Shown piece by piece: positions 24,169 through 28,399 of a stretch of DNA of 28,399 nt (positions are counted from its first letter, which is position 1; the number at the start of each line of letters is the position of its first letter). Under the pieces are notes generated by a model. It was not told where the DNA came from, did not search any database, and saw only the letters and a list, made by a program, of their open reading frames with translations. The translations under genes were made by a program, and so were the position numbers. The stretch covers positions 1 to 28,399 of the IMG/VR virus record IMGVR_UViG_3300032315_000070; one strand, written 5' to 3'. Origin of the DNA: a virus.

Positions 24169-24671
24169 TTTGATTGCTTAGTCAGCTCGATGTTCTTCAG
24201 GACGGCATCGAAAACGCTGGTGTCTACCGTCATCGCCAGTGGGTTCTCTGCGTCGCCAGCGAGGATCTGTCTCTCGCCATACACTTTCGGCAGGTACTTC
24301 GCTGCCAGCCACTTGCGACCATCCATCCTCAGGCGCTTATGGGCGATGCTGCCACTGTCGTACTTCTTGTTGCCATGCTCATCGTGAATGGCTAACGGCT
24401 CCTCATCGATGATCTCTGCGATTTCTGCAGCGTAAGTATGCGCCCCGTCTGAGCGGGCTGTCTCGTAAAGCTGACGAAATTCCTCATCGACTCTTAGCCA
24501 TTTGTAAACATTTACGATGTCTGGCATGTGATCGTCTTTAGCGATGCGGCTCATTGGCTCACCCTTGGCTAGACGCGCACATATCTCCTCTACTAGCTCG
24601 GGAGTCTTTTTGCTTGGCCTGCCCACCTTCTTTCGGGGCTTTGCTTGCTCAGCGGAAACAGAGTCAGACAC
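24165..24671 (-). CDS. terS: Terminase small subunit, 168 aa
   Basis: Starts with GTG (24671), 1 base after the previous stop, with a GGAAG ribosome site overlapping that stop. The N-terminus is basic (KPRKKVGRPSKKTPELVEEI), followed by a helix-turn-helix ARLAKGEPMSRIAKDDHMPD and VYKWLRVDEEFRQLYETARS, then a helical body with AEIAEIIDEEPLAI and HKRLRMDGRKWLAAKYLPKV, and a C-terminal tail. This is the pattern of Sf6-like small terminase subunits that bind the packaging start site and bring DNA to the large subunit. The large subunit follows five genes downstream, with four small genes in between. Confidence 0.92.
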   Translation of the reverse strand: MSDSVSAEQAKPRKKVGRPSKKTPELVEEICARLAKGEPMSRIAKDDHMPDIVNVYKWLRVDEEFRQLYETARSDGAHTYAAEIAEIIDEEPLAIHDEHGNKKYDSGSIAHKRLRMDGRKWLAAKYLPKVYGERQILAGDAENPLAMTVDTSVFDAVLKNIELTKQSK

Positions 24672-24672
24672 G

Positions 24673-25068
24673 TTACTTCCTCTCTTTGACTGGCGTTGTC
24701 TCTAACTTGTCGGCAAGTCTCTGTGCTAATTCTGATAACTTGTTCTTCAAGAGGATTGTGTTGCCCTGTTCTTCCGTTGTCATTGAGTTGTTGCTGTAAA
24801 AATTTAGCTCGAAAAATAGATCGATCAAATGATCAAGGCTACATTGCAAAACAATCTCGTCGTAGTCGCTGAAAGTGACTGATGTCTCTAAAACAATCTT
24901 ATCGTCTTTAAAGTTCAGGAATACGTGCTGCAACCTTTCCAGCGCTTCTTTTTTCAGAACTTCGAAAATTCTTTCGGTTATTTGCGCCTCTAAGTCCTCT
25001 AGCAGGTCTCCAAAGCAAAAATTCCAATCCTCTCCGCTTAGCGTGTACCGACTTATCTTTGTTTCCAT
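24673..25068 (-). CDS. Acidic helical phage protein, 131 aa, unknown
   Basis: Starts METKISRYTLSGEDWNFCFG, then LLEDLEAQITERIFEVLKKE, VFLNFKDDKIVLETSVTFSD and LDHLIDLFFELNFYSNNSMT, ending in a helix NKLSELAQRLADKLETTPVK. It has a strong ribosome site (AAGGGGGAA, 8 bases before ATG). Base use is more A/T-rich than neighbours. No motif identifies it, and no membrane segment is seen. Its place is directly before the small terminase gene. Confidence 0.82.
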   Translation of the reverse strand: METKISRYTLSGEDWNFCFGDLLEDLEAQITERIFEVLKKEALERLQHVFLNFKDDKIVLETSVTFSDYDEIVLQCSLDHLIDLFFELNFYSNNSMTTEEQGNTILLKNKLSELAQRLADKLETTPVKERK

Positions 25069-25094
25069 TATCTTTCCCCCTTACAGGTAGTCGA

Positions 25095-25289
25095 TTATCC
25101 GAAGAACTTCTTGATGAACTCAGCCGCCACGCCGGGGCCGAGCATTACTAGAATAATCACGCCATACAGCAGCATCTCTATACGCTGCATACGGGCTGAT
25201 CCTTTGTCGAGGCTGTCCGTAATGTGCTTAGCGCGTTCTTCGCAAACGGCCTCATGTACGGCAAATCGAGTCTCTAGATCCTTTTCCAT
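25095..25289 (-). CDS. Small membrane-anchored coiled-coil protein (XhlA-like topology), 64 aa
   Basis: ATG at 25289 gives MEKDLETRFAVHEAVCEERA, a charged helix (HITDSLDKGSARMQRIE), and then one membrane segment MLLYGVIILVMLGPGVAA (about 39-56) before EFIKKFFG. A charged N-terminal helix followed by a C-terminal membrane helix is the layout of XhlA-type phage membrane proteins that act with a holin. A TTG 15 bases upstream is an alternative start. It joins the other small membrane proteins of this region (23467-23825) as a possible lysis set. Confidence 0.8.
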   Translation of the reverse strand: MEKDLETRFAVHEAVCEERAKHITDSLDKGSARMQRIEMLLYGVIILVMLGPGVAAEFIKKFFG

Positions 25290-25304
25290 AGTGCATCTCA
25301 GCAA

Positions 25305-25490
25305 TTAAGTTGTCGTTGCTGGTTGCTCGGTCGCAACTTCTTGTATGGGTAACTGCGGTAGCGCCTGCTCTCGGATATTCGCAATCATCTGGGCTGACTG
25401 ATTGAAGGGCAGGCTACCTAATAAGGTTAATAGTACGTTAACCTCATCCAAATTGTAAAGCAGGCTAATCTTGATGTCCTTGTTGTCCAT
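25305..25490 (-). CDS. Conserved small phage protein, 61 aa
   Basis: Starts MDNKDIKISLLYNLDEVNVL, then LTLLGSLPFNQSAQMIANIR and a Pro/Thr-rich C-terminus. 'YNLDEVNVLL.LLG.LP' followed by a helix is a conserved small phage pattern I know, with no established function. A strong AAGGAG ribosome site precedes the start. The gene overlaps the previous one by 26 bases. Confidence 0.85.
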   Translation of the reverse strand: MDNKDIKISLLYNLDEVNVLLTLLGSLPFNQSAQMIANIREQALPQLPIQEVATEQPATTT

Positions 25491-25617
25491 CTCTCTCTCC
25501 TTGTTCTTTCAGTTTTCTTTCCAACTGAACCAGCTCTCTTTGCAGAGGAATTGTTTTCTTAATTGGCAATAGGGGAATCAGTTCTTTAAGATGCTTGATT
25601 CTCTGTTCTGTATCCAT
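25465..25617 (-). CDS. Small helical protein, 50 aa
   Basis: From ATG at 25617 the protein reads MDTEQRIKHLKELIPLLPIK, then LQRELVQLERKLKEQGERD, and ends HQD. It is charged and helical, probably coiled coil. ATG at 25650 would extend it by 11 residues but has no ribosome site. It is the first gene after the non-coding region, so its transcription depends on read-through or a promoter I cannot identify. It overlaps the next gene by 26 bases. Function unknown. Confidence 0.68.
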   Translation of the reverse strand: MDTEQRIKHLKELIPLLPIKKTIPLQRELVQLERKLKEQGERDGQQGHQD

Positions 25618-25836
25618 CTTCACACCCACCCTTGGTGAATCTCTGAGCATAGCAAGCCCTTACCGTACAGCACGGGCTCGCTTTCCCACCCTCGGAGCCA
25701 TCCCGTCGCGTAGCATCCCAGACTTGTTTCAACCACCCGGCTCTAGGATTCGCCCACCGTCCCTGCTCTGGCTTGCTCGTGTAGCAGGGTAGTCATCAGA
25801 CACCACCGACGTACCGCATGTCTAAGGCAGCAAGCC
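25618..25836 (-). other. Gene-free structured stretch between the ncRNA and the packaging operon
   Basis: No credible frame exists here on either strand. On the minus strand it holds a 9-bp stem (25674-25682 with 25651-25659, one G-U pair) and a perfect 7-bp stem (25783-25789 with 25761-25767, 15-base loop). No sigma-70-like promoter with proper spacing is clear. It may be the leader of the following operon, or a continuation of the structured RNA if the T8 tract at 25837-25844 is not its end. Confidence 0.5.
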
Positions 25837-25936
25837 AAAAAAAAGCCCTGCAAAGGAGGCTTTAGGCTTGGTTTGCCGCATGTAGAGGGTGCTAGGCCAC
25901 CTTTCTACAGCTTTGACGAAGCCGCCTTTGCAGGGC
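25837..25936 (-). terminator. Terminator-like closing stem and U-tract of the ncRNA
   Basis: GCCCTGCAAAGG (25936-25925) and the following six bases pair with the mirrored arm 25862-25845 in 17 of 18 positions, and T8 follows on the minus strand (25844-25837). The arms are separated by a 56-base branch with its own hairpin (25882-25908). The U-tract exists only in leftward orientation, which fixes the direction of the RNA. Confidence 0.78.
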
Positions 25937-26427
25937 GTTCTATCGCTAACCTAGAGCTACTGTCCGGCACCACCCGTCAACAGATGACTGGATTAGACCA
26001 GACTTTCACGGACGATGCAAGAGGGTGTTGGGCTCGATTTGGTCTTCAACTAGGCAAACCAGAAAGCCAGAAAACAGTCTGCGTTGACATCCTCGATTGC
26101 TGGCTTAACACCCAACACGGATGAGGACTGGTACCCGGCTAGGCCTATGGCTAACCGGCGCAGGCTTGAATTGCATCTCCCAATCCTCATGCGTGTGGGG
26201 GTCGGTACTCGCTGCGTCCAACAAGGCGAAGGGGAGAAGCCCTGCCAGCATCCGCTTTCCCGACTGGTATGGAGACCGACTCTCTCCGTAGAGTTCCCGT
26301 CTACGGGGGCGGGGGTGGTGCCCAGCCGATCTCCATGCCACTCGGTGCTGTACGCAGTCGGCTCAGCCGCCGTCCTTGACGTCTCATTGTTAAGGCACTG
26401 CGCTTGCCCAATGAGATGCCAGTTTAC
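25837..26427 (-). ncRNA. Large structured non-coding RNA (about 590 nt), GOLLD/ROOL-like candidate
   Basis: No credible gene exists in either strand here, yet the minus strand folds into many nested helices. From 5' to 3': 26382-26389 with 26409-26416 (8 bp); 26324-26345 with 26260-26281 (20 of 22 positions pair) capped by a 10-bp hairpin at 26283-26309; 26121-26131 with 26180-26190 (11 bp, one G-U) enclosing 26135-26142 with 26151-26158 (8 bp, one G-U); 26111-26118 with 26025-26032 (8 bp) enclosing 26100-26106 with 26064-26070 (7 bp); 26009-26013 with 25962-25966; and a closing stem 25919-25936 with 25845-25862 followed by eight U. A loop-to-strand pairing (25892-25897 with 25949-25954) could be a pseudoknot. 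Length, setting in a phage and complexity fit the large ornate phage RNAs GOLLD or ROOL; the class is inferred, not shown. Confidence 0.65.
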
Positions 26428-26619
26428 CTACTTTTCAGCATTCACGAGTTTCATCGCGTATTCGGCTATTTCCTTGATACTCGCCGAGCAAGTACCATCC
26501 TCAATGATGTCCTCCATCGCAGCCATGAGGATCATCTTGCTGCAATACTCCTCATACGCCATGTCAGCTACCCGGTTAAAGTCTTTTTCTATTTTGTCAA
26601 TTACTTGTAAGTCATTCAT
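26428..26619 (-). CDS. Small helical protein, 63 aa
   Basis: Starts MNDLQVIDKIEKDFNRVADM, then AYEEYCSKMILMAAMEDIIE and a C-terminal helix KEIAEYAMKLVNAEK. Acidic, all helical. A strong AAGGAG ribosome site stands 7 bases before ATG. It is the last gene before the non-coding RNA, whose first hairpin starts 12 bases after this stop. No family recognised. Confidence 0.82.
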   Translation of the reverse strand: MNDLQVIDKIEKDFNRVADMAYEEYCSKMILMAAMEDIIEDGTCSASIKEIAEYAMKLVNAEK

Positions 26620-26629
26620 GTTTTTCTCC

Positions 26630-26929
26630 TTATTTGCATTTCGCTAATACGTTGCTCACAAGCTGCGCTAACTGCACCGCTTCTGAAACATCCCCACCAA
26701 GGCCTTTAAACGAGCTCAGGAACGCTTGAACGTCTTCAAGCACCCTGACTACCTCCTCGCGTGGAAAATCGCTCATATCCTCTCCTATCAATTCCTTGAG
26801 GGCTTCAATGGCCTCCTCGGGAGTTCCACCGTAGGCGCACACATCTTCAGCGCACCCACCCTTTGGTACAGCGATGTACCAATGATCGGGCAGGTGCAGC
26901 GGGTTGTCGGTTTCCCAGACCTCGTACAT
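26630..26929 (-). CDS. Small acidic protein, 99 aa, unknown
   Basis: Starts MYEVWETDNPLHLPDHWYIA and has VPKGGCAEDVCAYGGTPEEA followed by IEALKELIGEDMSDFPREEV, then a helical C-terminal half. The first 50 residues, strand-strand-helix with 'TPEEAIEALKELI', faintly recall HicB-like or DUF1902-type small folds, but key features are not clear enough to name it. The start overlaps the previous stop as TAATG. Confidence 0.78.
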   Translation of the reverse strand: MYEVWETDNPLHLPDHWYIAVPKGGCAEDVCAYGGTPEEAIEALKELIGEDMSDFPREEVVRVLEDVQAFLSSFKGLGGDVSEAVQLAQLVSNVLAKCK

Positions 26930-27171
26930 TACTCGTCTCCGTAGCGGTCGTCGTACATTGCATCGAGCCGGGTTTCCTCGCGGTCTTCATACCGCTCCAG
27001 CTTAGCGATGGCGGTCTCTAAAGCCTTGATCATGCGCTGAGCCTCGACAGGCGTGATGCACATGTAGCAGGAGCCGTTAGGTACGTGCATGTTGACCCAG
27101 ACATCCTCGCCCTGCGTGTCCACCCAAATGGTTTGATGACGCTCTGCACCGTTGATTCGAATTGATTCCAT
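26929..27171 (-). CDS. Small phage protein, 80 aa, unknown
   Basis: Starts MESIRINGAERHQTIWVDTQ, then GEDVWVNMHVPNGSCYMCIT, then PVEAQRMIKALETAIAKLER with an acidic, Asp/Tyr-rich tail. Strands followed by a single long helix. It has GGGGGAAA before the ATG, and its stop overlaps the next start. No named family known to me; it belongs to the set of small early-type genes behind the promoter at 27513-27541. Confidence 0.8.
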   Translation of the reverse strand: MESIRINGAERHQTIWVDTQGEDVWVNMHVPNGSCYMCITPVEAQRMIKALETAIAKLERYEDREETRLDAMYDDRYGDE

Positions 27172-27184
27172 GATTTCCCCCTGA

Positions 27185-27472
27185 TTAACGTGAAGTAACT
27201 TTGACTGAGAACACGGCGCTGGTCTTGGTGTAGCCAGCCAACTGCTCTTCAGTGATGCCCAGATCAGCAGCCAGACGCTTCCAGTCGATGACGCTGCGGT
27301 TTGACTCGACGACAGTAGCTTTGAACAAGCCGCCCTCGAACACTTTGCTGCCGCCGGGTGCGGTAGCTGCGTCTTTGAGGTCGTCTTTGATTGCAGTAGC
27401 CTGCGCCTCCAGATCAGCGATCTGTGCCAGCAGTGTGCCTAGTGTGTCGATGGTGTTGATGTCGTTCTTCAT
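27185..27472 (-). CDS. Small coiled-coil plus beta protein, 95 aa
   Basis: ATG at 27472 has GGAG 8 bases before it; an in-frame ATG 18 bases further upstream is less likely. The sequence MKNDINTIDTLGTLLAQIAD continues as a coiled coil (LEAQATAIKDDLKDAA), then KVFEGGLFKATVVESNRSVI and DWKRLAADLGITEEQLAGYT, ending in a strand KTSAVFSVKVTSR. The layout 'coiled coil, then EG..F.ATV.E..R, then SV.V..R' is a common uncharacterised phage protein type. It is the first gene downstream of the promoter. Confidence 0.83.
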   Translation of the reverse strand: MKNDINTIDTLGTLLAQIADLEAQATAIKDDLKDAATAPGGSKVFEGGLFKATVVESNRSVIDWKRLAADLGITEEQLAGYTKTSAVFSVKVTSR

Positions 27473-27512
27473 GTTTCGCTCCGTTCGCATCCGATCAAGT
27501 GACCGTAGACAG

Positions 27513-27541
27513 ATAGTAGTAAAGGCAGGCTACCTTGTCAA
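27513..27541 (-). promoter_or_regulatory. Sigma-70-like promoter, leftward
   Basis: A perfect -35 TTGACA (27541-27536) and a -10 TACTAT (27518-27513) are separated by exactly 17 bases on the minus strand. Transcription would start near 27506 and read the four small genes from 27472 and then the structured RNA. It lies in the only intergenic gap of the right part. Confidence 0.8.
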
Positions 27542-27560
27542 ACCTTTTGTTAAACAATCT

Positions 27561-27857
27561 CTAGAAATCTTTTGTATTGGAATCCTCAAGCTGATAGCCA
27601 TCCTCTATGAGCCTGCGGATAGTGACATCAAGGGCATCCAGCTCATCCATCTTGCGGATAGCCCACGCCCGCTTCTGCCCGTGCCAGCCCATCATCGAGC
27701 CTTGGTGGCAGTCATAGCACAGGGCTACCGTGGTGTACTGCTGGCCTTGGTTGATGTGGTGGGCTGAGCTGGGCGGCGGGGCATTGCAGACCGAGCAGGG
27801 CAGGCTCTTGACCCGAGCCAGATGCTTACGCTCTGCTGCGGTCAGCTTGTTGTTCAT
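27561..27857 (-). CDS. Ref-like/HNH-type nuclease, 98 aa
   Basis: A treble-clef zinc nuclease layout: C21-S-V-C24, HH at 33-34 (SAHHINQGQQ), then ALCYDCHQG with C47, C50 and H51. The C-terminal helix has RKMDELDALDVTIRRLIE. This matches the small Ref (recombination enhancement function) type known from phage P1, a RecA-dependent nuclease, and related HNH proteins common in phages; the MDELDAL segment is typical. It is shorter than P1 Ref and lacks its long N-terminal basic extension. It may act in recombination or host DNA degradation, inferred. The ATG overlaps the upstream stop as ATGA. Confidence 0.88.
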   Translation of the reverse strand: MNNKLTAAERKHLARVKSLPCSVCNAPPPSSAHHINQGQQYTTVALCYDCHQGSMMGWHGQKRAWAIRKMDELDALDVTIRRLIEDGYQLEDSNTKDF

Positions 27858-28186
27858 ATCGTAATCTTATCCATTGCCCGGTTACTAGCCTCTTGTGAGC
27901 GCCAGACCTCGACCCTTGCCTGAGCCGCCACCATCTCCCAACGCAGGCGCTCTTCAGTCTCTACGGCTTCTCTCAAGCCCTCTAGCAGCTTGATGTACTC
28001 GGCATGGCTGTACGCTTCTCTTTCTTGTGCATTCACCGCAGTCTCTAACGATTGCTTCATCAGGATCGCCTTGAGACTCTTGCGGTACTCTTCCATGTAG
28101 ATTCTATCGGCCTTGGCTTTGGCGTACACCTTGCCGTTATCCCGAATAAAGTCTACTGCTCGGTTTGGGTCAATCTCTCTGTCCAT
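27854..28186 (-). CDS. Small charged helical phage protein, 110 aa
   Basis: I choose ATG at 28186 because a clear AGGGAGAG ribosome site stands before it. The in-frame extension to 28285 lies over another real small gene. The sequence MDREIDPNRAVDFIRDNGKV continues with YAKAKADRIYMEEYRKSLKA and a long helix, ending RLRWEMVAAQARVEVWRSQE. 'ERLRW..VAAQAR...WRS.EASNR' is a family I know from phages near recombination and replication genes, with no established function. It is next to the Ref-like nuclease and coupled to it, so a common role in DNA processing is plausible. Confidence 0.85.
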   Translation of the reverse strand: MDREIDPNRAVDFIRDNGKVYAKAKADRIYMEEYRKSLKAILMKQSLETAVNAQEREAYSHAEYIKLLEGLREAVETEERLRWEMVAAQARVEVWRSQEASNRAMDKITI

Positions 28187-28317
28187 TCTCTCCCTTTCGC
28201 AACTTTGTTTAAGATGTTTCTTATGTGCTGCTTTTCCACTCTGTACTTCTTCGCTAACGATCCTATCGACGCTCCAGACATCCACGCCTGATAGATTTCA
28301 ATGTCTGGCAGTTGCAT
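28153..28317 (-). CDS. Small helix-turn-helix-like protein, 54 aa
   Basis: From ATG at 28317 the frame reads MQLPDIEIYQAWMSGASIGS, then LAKKYRVEKQHIRNILNKVA, and ends TQTEQ. The central part (residues about 8-38) is a helix-turn-helix pattern: a helix, a 'SGASIGSLAKKY' turn, then a recognition-type helix VEKQHIRNIL. Proteins like this act as small phage regulators or as DNA-binding adaptors. It overlaps the next gene by 34 bases, and it starts within the end of the upstream gene. GGGAG stands before the ATG. It is probably real, but small. Confidence 0.7.
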   Translation of the reverse strand: MQLPDIEIYQAWMSGASIGSLAKKYRVEKQHIRNILNKVAKGREWTERLTQTEQ

Positions 28318-28399
28318 TCCGAACTCCCATCATCATGTCTGCCATGTCAAAACAAGTCTCCGCAATAAATCTCATGTGATGCTCACTCTCTAAAGCCTC
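28298..28399 (-). CDS. C-terminal end of a gene that begins outside the window
   Basis: The frame is open from the right edge and stops at TGA (28300-28298), giving 33 residues: EALESEHHMRFIAETCFDMA then DMMMGVRNATARH. It overlaps the next gene start by 20 bases. Only the tail is visible, so the product cannot be named. The internal ATG at the Met of HHMRF could be a separate start preceded by GAGAG, giving a 25-residue peptide, but a partial gene is more likely. Confidence 0.6.
   Translation of the reverse strand, partial: EALESEHHMRFIAETCFDMADMMMGVRNATARH

Noticed and set aside
25793-25799. CTGATGA on the minus strand, as in hammerhead ribozyme cores
   Set aside because: A stem follows, but the required GAAA after it and a matching cleavage-side stem are missing, so the motif is probably chance.
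26105-26341. Minus-strand frame of 78 codons (Arg/Pro/His-rich) inside the non-coding region
   Set aside because: It has no ribosome site, an amino-acid composition unlike neighbours, and it lies exactly over long RNA helices; it is best explained as chance reading of a structured RNA.
25618-26427. Search for tRNA genes in the gene-free stretch
   Set aside because: I found no cloverleaf with a proper acceptor, T-arm (GTTCGA-type) and anticodon arm on either strand, even though ornate phage RNAs are often near tRNAs.
25873-26647. Plus-strand frames of 83 and 187 codons across the non-coding region and the neighbouring small gene
   Set aside because: No other gene in the window is on the plus strand, they lack ribosome sites, and they run through the RNA helices and into a real minus-strand gene.
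26630-26929. HicB-type antitoxin
   Set aside because: Only the loose 'TPEEAIEALKEL' segment fits; no toxin partner is adjacent and the rest does not match, so I left it unnamed.
28186-28285. N-terminal extension of the 110-residue protein to 28285
   Set aside because: The extension lies over the HTH-like gene in another frame, has no ribosome site, and the internal ATG at 28186 has a strong one.

Overview
The window is a stretch of a tailed double-stranded DNA bacteriophage (Caudoviricetes). Every gene I can support reads leftward (minus strand), so the biological order runs from the right edge (28399) to the left edge (1). Genes are packed tightly, mostly with ATGA or TAATG stop/start overlaps or gaps of 2-15 bases carrying a good Shine-Dalgarno. 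No ribosomal, metabolic or tRNA gene and no integrase is visible. A large portal protein, a gpT-like capsid protein and a connector-like protein, with no tape measure, sheath or tail-tube gene in view, make a short-tailed (podovirus-like) virion most likely. The left edge cuts the tail module, so this is an inference. Family composition (lysine/glycine-rich proteins, glycine-rich tail-tip proteins, a small protein also known from cyanophages) suggests an aquatic phage of a Gram-negative host; the host itself cannot be read from the window.

Right part, 28399-26428: small early or middle-type genes. They include the end of a truncated ORF, a 54-residue helix-turn-helix-like protein, a Ref/HNH-like nuclease and several short proteins of unknown function. 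A near-consensus sigma-70 promoter (27513-27541) sits in front of the last four of these. Then follows the largest gene-free stretch, 25618-26427 (about 810 bases). On the minus strand it folds into many long, mutually compatible helices and ends in a branched stem followed by eight U, so I call 25837-26427 a large structured non-coding RNA of about 590 nt. In size, phage setting and complexity it resembles the GOLLD/ROOL class of ornate RNAs, but I cannot confirm the class. It is the most interesting object here.

Middle part, 25617-13977: packaging and head module. In order: small proteins including three membrane proteins that could form a lysis or holin set, terminase small and large subunits, a 565-residue conserved protein, the portal, two small proteins, a GroES-like co-chaperonin, a scaffold-like protein, two structural or assembly proteins, and the major capsid protein followed by a strong intrinsic terminator (13936-13965).

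Left part, 13900-1: virion accessory and tail module. A Thr/Ala/Gly-rich structural protein, a Lys/Gly-repeat protein followed by a second terminator, a beta-rich structural protein, two small conserved proteins, a connector-like protein with an inserted discoidin-like domain, a free-standing HNH/NUMOD3 endonuclease, a zinc-ribbon-like protein, two long fibre proteins, and then a run of short tail-fibre and glycine-rich tail-tip proteins. The last three (the leftmost one cut by the window edge) are paralogous copies in tandem.
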